The notes beneath the pieces were generated by a model, which had not been told where the DNA came from, did not search any database, and was given only the letters and a program-made list of their open reading frames with translations. Below, piece after piece: positions 35,335-43,812 of a stretch of DNA of 61,869 bases (position 1 is its first letter; the number at the start of each line of letters is the position of its first letter). The stretch is from CAZCJA01 sp964499015 (GTDB lineage Bacteria > Elusimicrobiota > Elusimicrobia > F11), in the NCBI GenBank assembly GCA_964499015.1, contig CAZCJA010000003.1, positions 1 through 61,869 of the forward strand, in the 5' to 3' direction. The position numbers and the translations under genes were made by a program.

Positions 35335-37157
35335 ATAAAAATAACTCACGCGCACTCTTCGTCTGGATCACTCTTATCGTGCTCATTCTGTTCGGCGTCC
35401 AAAGCTTCAAGACGCTGCCGGCGAGCCAGAAGATTCCCTATTCCGAATTTAAAACCATGCTCCGTGAGGGCCGCATCAAAGACGTCCGCATGACGGAGTC
35501 GATGATCGAAGGCACGTACAAGGGCGAGAAGGGCGAGCTCAATAAATTCCAGACCGTTCCGCTGCAGGACCCCAAGTTGATCGATGAGCTCGACGCCAAC
35601 GGCGTGCAAAGCTACACCGGCGTTCAGGACCGGGGCTGGGTCAACACCATTTTGATCAATGTTCTGTGGATCGGCCTCTTCTTCTTCCTGTGGTGGTTCG
35701 TCGTGATCCGCCAAATGCAAAACGGCGGCCGCCAAGCGATGGCGTTCGGGCGCTCAAAAGCAAAAAACCAGGTCACCAAGAAAAATAAAGTGATGTTTAA
35801 GGATGTCGCCGGCGTCGAAGAGGCGAAAGAAGAACTCGTCGAAATCATCGAATTTCTCAAAGATCCGGCCAAGTTCCAGAAGCTCGGCGGAAAAATTCCC
35901 AAGGGTGTTCTGCTTTACGGATCGCCCGGCACCGGTAAAACCATGCTGGCCAAAGCCGTCGCCGGCGAGGCTAACGTGCCGTTCTTCTCCGCCAGCGGTT
36001 CAGAATTTGTGGAAATGTTCGTCGGCGTGGGCGCGGCCCGCGTGCGCGATCTTTTTGAACAGGGCAAGAAAAACGCCCCCTGCCTGCTTTTTGTCGATGA
36101 GCTCGACGCGGTGGGCCGTCACCGTTTCGCCGGCATCGGCGGCGGGCACGACGAGCGCGAACAGACGCTCAATCAGATTCTCGTTGAAATGGACGGCTTC
36201 GAAAGCCGCGAAGGCGTCATCTTGATCGCCGCGACGAACCGTCCCGACGTGCTCGACCCGGCCCTACTTCGTCCGGGCCGTTTTGACCGCCATATCAACG
36301 TTCCCGCGCCGGATTTGAAAGGGCGCGAAGAGATTTTGAAGGTTCACGGGCAAAAAATTAAATCATCGCCGAATGTAAATTGGAACGTCATTGCGCGCCG
36401 CACGCCGGGTTTTGTCGGGGCGGATTTGGCGAACGTGGTGAACGAATCGGCGCTTCTCGCGGCGCGGGAGAACGCCCAGCTCGTGGAAATGGTGCACATG
36501 GAAAAGGCGATCGATCGCGTGCTTGCCGGCCCCGAGCGCAAATCGCGCCTTTTGTCCGACCATGAGCGCAAAGTCGTCTCCTATCACGAAGGCGGCCACG
36601 CGCTCGTGGCGAAGCTTACGCCCGGCGCCGACCCGGTGCACAAAATTTCCATCGTCTCGCGCGGCATGGCGCTTGGCTACACGCTGCAGCTGCCGCTCGA
36701 AGACAAACATCTCACGTCGAAGACCGAGCTCTACAATCGTCTTCTGGTGCTTATGGGCGGCCGCGCGGCGGAGAAACTTATTTTTGATGAAATCACCACC
36801 GGCGCTCACGACGATCTGACGAAGGCGACCAGCCTCGCGACCAAAATGGTCTGCGAATTCGGCATGTCGGACGCGCTTGGTCCTGTGACCTACAAAAAAC
36901 CCGAGGGCGAAGTTTTCTTGGGCCGCGACATCGGCTCCGACCGGGGCTATTCCGAACGGACCGCCCAAGACATCGATGCCGAAATCAAAAAACTTCTGAC
37001 CCAGGCCATGGACCATGTGAAGCAGCTGCTCGAAAAGAACCGGGACAAGCTGGAAATTTTGGCCAAAGCGCTCATGGAAAAAGAAATTCTTAATGCCGAG
37101 GAAGTGCAGCAGCTCGTCGGCTTGCCTCCCGCACCGGGGAACGCCGTTCCCGCGTAG
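35331..37157 (+). CDS. ftsH: ATP-dependent zinc metalloprotease FtsH
   Basis: 608 aa. Membrane-bound AAA+ protease that removes misassembled membrane proteins. Two N-terminal membrane helices (about 9-24 and 105-125) flank a periplasmic domain. Walker A GSPGTGKT (about 198), second region of homology ATNRPDVLDPALLRPGRFDR, and the zinc site HEGGH (about 419) are all present, with the third ligand region HDDLTKAT. Length is normal. It begins in the ATGA overlap with tilS. Confidence 0.97.
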   Translation: MNKNNSRALFVWITLIVLILFGVQSFKTLPASQKIPYSEFKTMLREGRIKDVRMTESMIEGTYKGEKGELNKFQTVPLQDPKLIDELDANGVQSYTGVQDRGWVNTILINVLWIGLFFFLWWFVVIRQMQNGGRQAMAFGRSKAKNQVTKKNKVMFKDVAGVEEAKEELVEIIEFLKDPAKFQKLGGKIPKGVLLYGSPGTGKTMLAKAVAGEANVPFFSASGSEFVEMFVGVGAARVRDLFEQGKKNAPCLLFVDELDAVGRHRFAGIGGGHDEREQTLNQILVEMDGFESREGVILIAATNRPDVLDPALLRPGRFDRHINVPAPDLKGREEILKVHGQKIKSSPNVNWNVIARRTPGFVGADLANVVNESALLAARENAQLVEMVHMEKAIDRVLAGPERKSRLLSDHERKVVSYHEGGHALVAKLTPGADPVHKISIVSRGMALGYTLQLPLEDKHLTSKTELYNRLLVLMGGRAAEKLIFDEITTGAHDDLTKATSLATKMVCEFGMSDALGPVTYKKPEGEVFLGRDIGSDRGYSERTAQDIDAEIKKLLTQAMDHVKQLLEKNRDKLEILAKALMEKEILNAEEVQQLVGLPPAPGNAVPA

Positions 37158-37168
37158 GGCCGGGTCTC

Positions 37169-37963
37169 GTGGAGCTGATCTCAACTCTCTGGCACGCCTA
37201 CCTGGTCCACATCGTGGACATTCTCCTGGTGGCCTTTATCATCTTCAAGCTTCTCCTGCTTATGCGCGGCACGCGCGCCGTGCAAATTTCCGTCGGGCTT
37301 TTCATCGTCGCCATCGTCACGCTTTTTTCCGGCTTCCTGGGCTTCCCGACCCTTTCCTGGCTTCTGCAGAAATTCTGGATCGCTGGCGTGGTTGTTATCG
37401 CGATTTTGTTTCAGCCGGAAATCCGTTCGGCGCTGGCGAGTTTGGGCGCCAAAACCGCGTTTCGCCCGGTGATTCAAAACGAGCTCACGCTCATTAATGA
37501 AATCGTCGCCGCGGTTAAAGAAGCGTCGCGCCGTCAGATGGGCATGCTCATCGTCGCCGAACGCGACACGGGCCTGCGCAATTTTGTGGAATCGGGCACC
37601 GTTTTGAACGCGGAATTAACCAGCGAGCTTTTGCTCACCTTGTTCCAGCCGCCCGCGGTCCTGCATGACGGCGCGGTGATTATCCAAGGCGGGCGCGTCG
37701 CCGCGGCGGGCTGCATCCTGCCGCTTTCTCAGGACCCGACGCTGTCCAAATGGCTGGGCACGCGCCACCGTGCGGCGGTCGGCCTCACCGAGCGCTCCGA
37801 CGCGTGGGCCGTGTGTGTCTCCGAAGAGACGGGAAATATTTCCGTCGCGCAACACGGGAAGATCGACCGGATCGATAACGCGGACGAGCTGCGCGAGCGC
37901 TTAATCAATATTTATCATTCGGTCCCGCAAAAAAACGAAACCAAAACGGAACAAGTTTTGTGA
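37169..37963 (+). CDS. cdaA: diadenylate cyclase CdaA
   Basis: 264 aa, GTG start. It makes c-di-AMP from two ATP. Three membrane helices (about 12-30, 38-57, 64-82) precede the DAC domain, which carries the DGA motif (LHDGAVII) and the RHR motif (GTRHRAAVGLTE) needed for catalysis. Its stop overlaps the GTG of a 33-codon reading frame in the cdaR position, and glmM follows, matching the conserved cdaA-cdaR-glmM order. Confidence 0.95.
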   Translation: MELISTLWHAYLVHIVDILLVAFIIFKLLLLMRGTRAVQISVGLFIVAIVTLFSGFLGFPTLSWLLQKFWIAGVVVIAILFQPEIRSALASLGAKTAFRPVIQNELTLINEIVAAVKEASRRQMGMLIVAERDTGLRNFVESGTVLNAELTSELLLTLFQPPAVLHDGAVIIQGGRVAAAGCILPLSQDPTLSKWLGTRHRAAVGLTERSDAWAVCVSEETGNISVAQHGKIDRIDNADELRERLINIYHSVPQKNETKTEQVL

Positions 37964-38061
37964 AAAATTGGTTTTCACTCAACGACAGAGGCCTCAAGCT
38001 GCTGGCGCTGTTGCTGGCCTTGTTTCTTTGGATCTACGTCCGTTACCTGACGCACCGCTAA
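37960..38061 (+). CDS. 33-aa remnant or micro-form of CdaR (YbbR N-terminal membrane anchor only)
   Basis: GTG start in the overlap with the cdaA stop; 33 residues. The sequence NDRGLKLLALLLALFLWIYV matches the N-terminal anchor of YbbR/CdaR proteins (typically N-x-x-LKllSlllAifLWfyV). The protein then stops, so the extracellular YbbR domains that normally make up the rest (over 250 aa) are absent. glmM begins 4 nt later, so this is exactly where cdaR sits in other genomes. It is too short for ordinary gene calling. Confidence 0.7.
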   Translation: MKNWFSLNDRGLKLLALLLALFLWIYVRYLTHR

Positions 38062-38065
38062 ATCC

Positions 38066-39409
38066 ATGGGCAAGCTTTTCGGCACAGACGGCATTCGAGG
38101 AGAAGCGGGGCGTTCGCCCTTGAATGCTGCGAACGTTCGCAAAATCGGCCGCGCGGCGGGCCGCGTTCTGCGCGCCAAATTTGGCGCCCGCGATACCCGT
38201 GTCGTTGTCGTTCGCGACACGCGCGCGTCCGGGCTTGCCCTCTTCAAGAGCCTTTCAGACGGCTTGCGCGAAGAGGGCATCCATGTTTACGACGCCGGGG
38301 TTTTGTGCACGCCTGCGGTCGCTCTCCTTGTTAAAACCCATAAATTTCATTCAGGCGCCGTGATTTCGGCCTCCCACAATCCGCCGGAATTCAACGGCGT
38401 CAAATTTTTTTCCGCGCAATCGCGTAAGTGGCCGGATGATTGGGAAGAGCATGTCGAAAAGCTGTTCTTCGCCGACCGCACCAAAGGCGGAAAGAATCTG
38501 CGCGGCCAACTGGTCCCGGCCGAGTCGCTGGCCGACGATTACGCGGCGTTCCTCGCGACCACGCTGAAGGGGCATGCGGATTTGTCGGGCTTGCGCATCG
38601 CGGTGGACTGTGCCAATGGCGCCAATTTTAGAACCGCGCCGAACGTGCTGGGGAGTTTGGGCGCGGACGTGATCTGCATCAATAACAAACCGACCGGAAA
38701 AAACATCAACGTAAATTGCGGTTCGCAGCACACGGGGAGTTTGTCCAGAATAGTCCGTCAGAAACGCTGCCACGCCGGCGTCGCATTCGATGGCGACGGC
38801 GACCGCGTCGTTTTCGTCGACGAAAAAGGCCGCGAACTGGACGGTGATTTTTTAATCGCTTTATTGGCCGAATATTTGCAGAAAAAGCGCCGCCTGAAAA
38901 AGAAAACGGTCGTGGCCACCGTGATGGCGAACCTGGGGTTCCGCAAAGCTTTGAAGAAATTGGGCGTGCGCACGCTGACCACGCCCGTGGGCGACCGGCA
39001 TGTCTCGGAAGCGATGCGGCGGCACGGCGCCGTGCTGGGCGGCGAACAGTCGGGCCATATTATTATGGGTGAGTTTTTGCCGACGGGTGACGGGCTTTTG
39101 ACGGCCTTGCATGTGTTGGCCGCGATCAAGGAAAGCGGCAAGCCGCTGTCGAAGCTGGTCGGATTCGTTAAAAAATTTCCGCAGGTCTTGTTGAACGTGC
39201 GCGTTAAAGAGCGCGTGCCTCTGGAATCGATGGCCGGTGTCAGCGCCAAGATCCATTCGATTGAAAAAACGCTGGGCGAGAATGGCCGCGTGCTGATTCG
39301 TTATTCGGGAACCGAGCCGCTTTTGCGCATCATGCTTGAAGGTCCGAACCAGGCCGATTTGAATAAATACGCGGCGAGCATCGCCGACTTGGTGAAGAAG
39401 GCGCAATGA
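38066..39409 (+). CDS. glmM: phosphoglucosamine mutase
   Basis: 447 aa. Converts glucosamine-6-phosphate to glucosamine-1-phosphate for UDP-GlcNAc synthesis. It starts with GKLFGTDGIRGEAG; the active-site serine lies in VISASHNPPEFNGVKFF; metal binding is by DGDGDRVVFVD; the phosphate-binding loop is RYSGTEPLLRIM. The gene sits directly after the cdaA region and is coupled to pdxJ by an ATGA overlap. CdaA and GlmM are known to interact in Firmicutes. Confidence 0.97.
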   Translation: MGKLFGTDGIRGEAGRSPLNAANVRKIGRAAGRVLRAKFGARDTRVVVVRDTRASGLALFKSLSDGLREEGIHVYDAGVLCTPAVALLVKTHKFHSGAVISASHNPPEFNGVKFFSAQSRKWPDDWEEHVEKLFFADRTKGGKNLRGQLVPAESLADDYAAFLATTLKGHADLSGLRIAVDCANGANFRTAPNVLGSLGADVICINNKPTGKNINVNCGSQHTGSLSRIVRQKRCHAGVAFDGDGDRVVFVDEKGRELDGDFLIALLAEYLQKKRRLKKKTVVATVMANLGFRKALKKLGVRTLTTPVGDRHVSEAMRRHGAVLGGEQSGHIIMGEFLPTGDGLLTALHVLAAIKESGKPLSKLVGFVKKFPQVLLNVRVKERVPLESMAGVSAKIHSIEKTLGENGRVLIRYSGTEPLLRIMLEGPNQADLNKYAASIADLVKKAQ

Positions 39410-40140
39410 CGCGGCTTGGCGTAAACGTCGATCACATTGCCACCGTGCGGCAAGCGCGGCGCGAAAGCTTCCCGGACCCAACAGAGGCCGCGCTCGCGGC
39501 CGTGCAGGCGGGGGCCGACGGCATCACCGCGCATCTGCGCGAAGATCGCCGACATATTCAGAACCGTGATATCGAGCAGTTGAAGAATTTGCTGCCTGTT
39601 CCTTTAAACATGGAAATGGCGGCGACGCCGGAGCTGGTGTCGATCGCTTGCCGGATTAAACCCGCGTGGACGTGTCTTGTTCCGGAAAAGCGAACGGAGC
39701 TCACGACTGAAGGCGGCCTGAACGTCGCGGCCCTTAAGGGGACGCTGCGTGAGGCGATTGCTCAGTTGTCCGGCGAGGGCATTAAGGTGTCCTTGTTTAT
39801 TGAGCCCAACGCGGAGACGGCGCGCTTATCTAAAGAATTGGGCGCGCACGCGGTGGAGTTTCACACCGGCGGCTACGCCCGCGCGTTCGAGACGGCTTCA
39901 CGCGGACGAAATGAAATTGAAAAAATCCGGGCGGCTGCCCAGATCGCGCGCCAAGCGGGTCTGTTGGTCAACGCCGGACACGGATTGAATTACGAAAACG
40001 TCGAGCCGCTGGCGCATGCGTTTTCCTTCGATGAGTTCAATATTGGATTTGCTATCGTTGCGCGCGCGCTTTTTGTCGGCATGGAAAGTGCGGTCGTTGA
40101 AATGAAAAGGAGAATGACGGTTCCATGTGCGGCATCTTAG
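39406..40140 (+). CDS. pdxJ: pyridoxine 5'-phosphate synthase
   Basis: 244 aa TIM barrel. It condenses 1-deoxyxylulose-5-phosphate with aminoacetone-3-phosphate to form PNP (vitamin B6). Hallmarks: LGVNVDHIATVRQAR at the start, GADGITAHLREDRRHI, LNMEMAAT, CLVPEKRTELTTEGGL and NAGHGLNYENV. It overlaps glmM by 4 nt and the start of glmS by 16 nt. Confidence 0.97.
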   Translation: MTRLGVNVDHIATVRQARRESFPDPTEAALAAVQAGADGITAHLREDRRHIQNRDIEQLKNLLPVPLNMEMAATPELVSIACRIKPAWTCLVPEKRTELTTEGGLNVAALKGTLREAIAQLSGEGIKVSLFIEPNAETARLSKELGAHAVEFHTGGYARAFETASRGRNEIEKIRAAAQIARQAGLLVNAGHGLNYENVEPLAHAFSFDEFNIGFAIVARALFVGMESAVVEMKRRMTVPCAAS

Positions 40141-41987
40141 GTTACGTCGGCGATAAAGACGCGAGCCGGATCCTCGTAGACGGCCTGCGTAAACTCGAAT
40201 ATCGCGGCTACGATTCGTCGGGCGTCGCCGTGGTTGAAGGCAGCCGGCTGACCATCCGCCGGTCCGTCGGAAAACTTTCCGCGCTCGAACGCTTGCTCAG
40301 GAAAAAGCCCGTCGACGGAACCATCGGTCTCGGCCATACGCGCTGGGCCACGCATGGCGCGCCGTCCGAAGGCAACGCCCACCCGCACATCGACAGCTCC
40401 GGCCGCATCGTCATCGTTCACAACGGCATCATTGAAAACTATCTGGCCCTGAAGAAAAAACTCGTCGCCCAGGGCATCCGCTTCCGTTCCGAAACCGATA
40501 CCGAGGTCGTCGCACATTTGGTTTCCTGGCACTGGCACGCGCTTCTGCGCCGCACGTCCAAGGGCTCCCGCGAAATTTTGATCCAAGCCGTGCGCGACGC
40601 GCTGCGTGAAATTCGCGGGACCTACGCGCTCGGCATCATGTGCACTTCGCTGCCGGACCTCATCATCGGCGCCCGCCGCGACTGTCCGCTCATCGTCGGT
40701 ATCGGAAAAGACGCAAATTTCCTTGCGTCCGACGTTCCGGCGGTGATCGCCAACACGCGCCAAGTTATTTTCCTCGAAGATGGTGATGTCGCGCTTGTCG
40801 AAAAGAACAAGGTGGAAATTTTGGACCATACCGGCGTGAAAGTAAACCGCACGGTGAACCGCATTTCCTGGAACCCGGAGCAGGCGGAAAAGGCCGGCTA
40901 TCCGCATTTCATGCTCAAGGAAATTCACGAGCAGCCGCGCGTGGTCGAAGACACGCTGCGGGGCCGCCTGCATTTAAAGACAGGCGATATAATTTTGGAC
41001 GAGCTCGGCCTTTCCGAGCAGAAAATTAAAAGCATCCGCAAAGTTCGCTTTGTCGCCTGCGGGACCTCGTGGCACGCGGCGCTCACCGGCAGCTATTTGA
41101 TTGAGAAATACACCGGCATTCCCTGCCAGGTCGACATCGCTTCGGAATTCCGTTACCGCGACCCGGTGATTGAGCGGGGCACGGTGGTTATCGCCGTCTC
41201 GCAGTCGGGGGAAACGGCGGACACGCTGGCTGCGCTGCGGCTGGCGCGCAAAAAAGGCGCGCACACGCTGTGCATCGCCAACGTGATCGGATCGAGCATG
41301 ACGCGCGACGCGCAAGGCTCGCTGATGACGCATTGCGGCCCAGAAATCGGCGTGGCGTCAACCAAGGCGTTCACCGGGCAGCTCGTGGCGATGCAGATGC
41401 TCGCTCTCTACTTCGCGCGCATTCGCAAATCATACCCGGCCAAGCAATTGCGCGCCGCCGGCAAAGATCTGGCACACTTGTCTCAATGGGTAACCGAAAC
41501 GCTCAAATGCGGGAAGCATGTTCTCGCTGTTGCTAAGAAATACGCGAAGCGCGGCAACTTCCTCTTTATCGGCCGTAATTTGAACTATCCGATCGCGTTG
41601 GAAGGCGCGCTCAAACTTAAGGAAATTTCCTACATCCACGCCGAAGGCTATCCGGCGGGAGAGCTTAAGCACGGTCCGATCGCGTTGATTGACCGGAAGA
41701 TGCCGATTGTCGCCGTCGCTCCCGAGGCCGGCGTATACGAAAAGATCGCATCCAATATTCAGGAAGCCAAAAGCCGCGGCGCCGACGTGATCGCGATCGC
41801 GACCCGCGGCAACAAAGAGTTGAAATCGCACGTGCGCGATATCATTTATATTCCGCCGGTCCCTGAAGAGTTAGCGCCGCTTGTTTCTGTCATTCCGCTG
41901 CAAATTTTGGCATACGACATCGCCGTTTTGCTCGGCCGCGACGTGGACCAGCCGCGCAACCTCGCCAAAAGCGTTACTGTTGAATAA
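40125..41987 (+). CDS. glmS: glutamine-fructose-6-phosphate aminotransferase
   Basis: 620 aa. First step of the hexosamine pathway. Nucleophile Cys2 follows the initiator Met (MCGILGYVG). The glutaminase domain covers 1-240 and two SIS domains follow (CGTSWHAAL, SQSGETADTL), with the usual AKSVTVE C-terminus. It closes the tilS-ftsH-cdaA-glmM-pdxJ-glmS operon, so both enzymes around glucosamine-6-phosphate are co-expressed. There is no room for a glmS ribozyme because the start lies inside pdxJ. Confidence 0.97.
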   Translation: MCGILGYVGDKDASRILVDGLRKLEYRGYDSSGVAVVEGSRLTIRRSVGKLSALERLLRKKPVDGTIGLGHTRWATHGAPSEGNAHPHIDSSGRIVIVHNGIIENYLALKKKLVAQGIRFRSETDTEVVAHLVSWHWHALLRRTSKGSREILIQAVRDALREIRGTYALGIMCTSLPDLIIGARRDCPLIVGIGKDANFLASDVPAVIANTRQVIFLEDGDVALVEKNKVEILDHTGVKVNRTVNRISWNPEQAEKAGYPHFMLKEIHEQPRVVEDTLRGRLHLKTGDIILDELGLSEQKIKSIRKVRFVACGTSWHAALTGSYLIEKYTGIPCQVDIASEFRYRDPVIERGTVVIAVSQSGETADTLAALRLARKKGAHTLCIANVIGSSMTRDAQGSLMTHCGPEIGVASTKAFTGQLVAMQMLALYFARIRKSYPAKQLRAAGKDLAHLSQWVTETLKCGKHVLAVAKKYAKRGNFLFIGRNLNYPIALEGALKLKEISYIHAEGYPAGELKHGPIALIDRKMPIVAVAPEAGVYEKIASNIQEAKSRGADVIAIATRGNKELKSHVRDIIYIPPVPEELAPLVSVIPLQILAYDIAVLLGRDVDQPRNLAKSVTVE

Positions 41988-42007
41988 ATACTGATTTTTA
42001 GTAGTAT
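41980..42007 (+). promoter_or_regulatory. putative sigma-70 promoter of the SAM riboswitch transcript
   Basis: TTGAAT and TAGTAT with a 16-base spacer (each 4 of 6 to consensus), overlapping the end of glmS. The predicted start of transcription is about 10 nt before the riboswitch P1 stem. Confidence 0.5.
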
Positions 42008-42024
42008 CGTCGCACAGCAGCACC

Positions 42025-42128
42025 CTTATCAAGAGTGGTGGAGGGAAAGGCCCTACGAAACCACGGCAACGGTTCGAAAAACTCGAATGCGTGCCAAAGC
42101 CAAAGTTCGCCGCGGCGGACACGATAAG
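42025..42128 (+). ncRNA. SAM-I (S-box) riboswitch
   Basis: P1 is formed by CTTATC (42025-42030) and GATAAG (42123-42128). The conserved core follows the S-box consensus: AGAG-GGTGGAGGGA, then GGCCC, GAAACCACGGCAACGG, and later GTGCCAAAGCC. Directly downstream, AGAGGA (42127-42132) can pair with TCCTCT (42157-42162) to form an antiterminator that shares bases with both P1 and the terminator. SAM binding would hold P1, free the terminator and switch the threonine-synthase-like gene off. Confidence 0.93.
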
Positions 42129-42141
42129 AGGAAACGTTCAG

Positions 42142-42174
42142 CCCCCAAAGGAAACGTCCTCTGGGGGTTTTTTT
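42142..42174 (+). terminator. riboswitch-controlled intrinsic terminator
   Basis: Stem built from CCCCC/GGGGG plus an inner AGGA/TCCT pairing, followed by seven T. The ATG of the next gene lies only 4 nt past the T run. TCCTCT in the 3' arm is the part that the antiterminator would capture. Confidence 0.92.
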
Positions 42175-42178
42175 ATAT

Positions 42179-43441
42179 ATGACCGAAAAAAAGATTAAAC
42201 AACTGAAATGCAAAGAGTGCGAGCGGCCGTTTGAGCCGAAGGCGCTGCACGTCTGTGATTTTTGTTTTGGTCCCCTCGAAGCCGATTACAATTACGAGGA
42301 GATCAAAAAGAACATTTCCCGCGCCAAAATTGAGAAGGGCCCGGTTTCCTTGTGGCGCTACTGGGACCTTCTGCCGGTTGAATCCCACGATGTCATCACA
42401 CTGGAAGAAGGCTACACGCCGCTGATCCGCGCCAAGAATTTGGGCCGCATGCTCGGCCTAAAAAACCTCTACGTTAAAAACGATTCAACCAATCCCACGT
42501 TTTCGTTTAAAGACCGCGTCGTATCCGTTGCGTTAACGCGCGCGCGCGAGCTTGGCTTCGACACCGTGGCCTGCGCTTCCACCGGCAATTTAGCCGGCGC
42601 GGTTTCTGCTTATGGCGCCTCTGCGAATTTGAAACGCTTTGTCTTTATCCCCGCCGATTTGGAAGAGGGGAAAGTCATCGGCGCGGGCGTGTACAACCCG
42701 ATCATTGTCGCCATCAACGGCACCTACGACGACGTCAATCGCCTCTGCTCCGAAGTGGCGGACGCGTTCAAATGGGCGTTCGTGAACGTCAACATGCGTC
42801 CCTATTATTCGGAAGGCTCGAAGACCCTCGGGTTTGAAGTGGCGGAACAGCTCGGTTGGAAAGCGCCGGACCATGTGATCGTTCCGGCGGCCTCGGGTTC
42901 GCTTCTGACCAAAATTTATAAGGGTTTCAATGAATTCGCCGATCTGGGCTTGATCGATAAAAAGAAAACCACGTTCCACTGCGCCCAGGCGTTGGGCTGC
43001 GGCCCGATCGCGACCGCGATCCAGGAAGGCGGCGACGTGATCCGTCCGGTTCGCCCGAACACCATCGCCAAGTCGCTCGCCATCGGCAATCCGGCCGACG
43101 GGGTGTATGCCTCCCAAATCGTCCTCAAAACGGGCGGCCAGGGTGTGCACGTGACCGATGACGAGATCGTTGACGGTATAAAACTGCTCGCCAGCACCGA
43201 GGGAATCTTCACCGAGACCGCCGGCGGCGTCACCGTGGCTTCGTTGAAACGCCTGGTTCAAACTGGTAGCATCCCCGCCGATGCCGTCACCGTTGTTTAC
43301 GTGACCGGAAATGGCCTGAAAACGCTGGACGCGGTTGTGGGGAAAGTCAGCAAACCGCATGTCATTACCGCGCATCTGCAAGATTTTCGCGATCTGTACG
43401 ACAAGCTGAAAGCCAGTTCCGCCGTCGCAGCCGCGGTCTAA
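42179..43441 (+). CDS. thrC: threonine synthase-like PLP enzyme under SAM riboswitch control
   Basis: 420 aa. Fold-type II PLP enzyme. A zinc-ribbon-like N-terminus (CKEC at 11-14, CDFC at 26-29) precedes the catalytic domain. The PLP lysine is in TFSFKDRVV, the phosphate-binding loop region ASTGNLAGAVSAYG follows, and ETAGGVTVASL lies near the end. Sequence alone fits threonine synthase (O-phosphohomoserine to threonine). The SAM riboswitch and the downstream sulfur-carrier and NIL genes point instead, or also, to sulfur insertion into phosphohomoserine to give homocysteine; that is inference. No SD is visible between the terminator T run and the ATG. Confidence 0.88.
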   Translation: MTEKKIKQLKCKECERPFEPKALHVCDFCFGPLEADYNYEEIKKNISRAKIEKGPVSLWRYWDLLPVESHDVITLEEGYTPLIRAKNLGRMLGLKNLYVKNDSTNPTFSFKDRVVSVALTRARELGFDTVACASTGNLAGAVSAYGASANLKRFVFIPADLEEGKVIGAGVYNPIIVAINGTYDDVNRLCSEVADAFKWAFVNVNMRPYYSEGSKTLGFEVAEQLGWKAPDHVIVPAASGSLLTKIYKGFNEFADLGLIDKKKTTFHCAQALGCGPIATAIQEGGDVIRPVRPNTIAKSLAIGNPADGVYASQIVLKTGGQGVHVTDDEIVDGIKLLASTEGIFTETAGGVTVASLKRLVQTGSIPADAVTVVYVTGNGLKTLDAVVGKVSKPHVITAHLQDFRDLYDKLKASSAVAAAV

Positions 43442-43473
43442 AATTTCTGAAATTTTGAATCAAGGAGGCCTCC

Positions 43474-43755
43474 GTGTCCGTTAAAGTCCGTATTCCCGCA
43501 CCGCTGCGCAAACTCACCAACGACCAGGCGATTGTCGAGGTCGAAGGAAAAACCATCCAGGATCTCTTGGGCGCCCTCGATAAGAAGCACCCCGGCCTTA
43601 AAGAACGCATTTGCGACGAATCGGGCCAGGTGCGCCGCTTCGTGAACATCTTCGTCAACGGCGAAGATATACGCTTTAAAGACGGCGCGAAAACGCCGGT
43701 CGCGGAAGGCGCCGAAGTCTCCATTATCCCCGCCATTGCCGGCGGTTCCCGTTAA
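43474..43755 (+). CDS. ThiS/MoaD-family sulfur carrier protein with GG-SR tail
   Basis: 93 aa, GTG start behind AAGGAGG. Ubiquitin-like sulfur carrier: KVRIPAPLRKLT at the start, VFVNGEDIR-like strand (here NIFVNGEDIRF), and EVSIIPAIAGG at the end. Active carriers end in Gly-Gly; here two residues (SR) follow G90-G91, so a protease would have to trim them before thiocarboxylate formation. Such tailed carriers are known, for example HcyS processed by the JAMM protease HcyD in Wolinella methionine synthesis. It lies 32 nt after the thrC-like gene in the SAM-controlled unit. Confidence 0.88.
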   Translation: MSVKVRIPAPLRKLTNDQAIVEVEGKTIQDLLGALDKKHPGLKERICDESGQVRRFVNIFVNGEDIRFKDGAKTPVAEGAEVSIIPAIAGGSR

Positions 43756-43777
43756 GGCTCGCCTCGAAAATCACATC

Positions 43778-43806
43778 TTGAATACGGTTTGTTTTCGGGG
43801 CATACT
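43778..43806 (+). promoter_or_regulatory. possible internal promoter before the NIL gene
   Basis: TTGAAT and CATACT with a 17-base spacer. The NIL-domain gene's ATG follows 6 nt after the -10 box and has no SD, so a leaderless message is possible. Confidence 0.35.
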
Positions 43807-43812
43807 TAGCTT

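Noticed and set aside
40000..40124. glmS ribozyme upstream of glmS
   Set aside because: The glmS start codon lies inside pdxJ, and no ribozyme core is recognisable in the preceding coding sequence.
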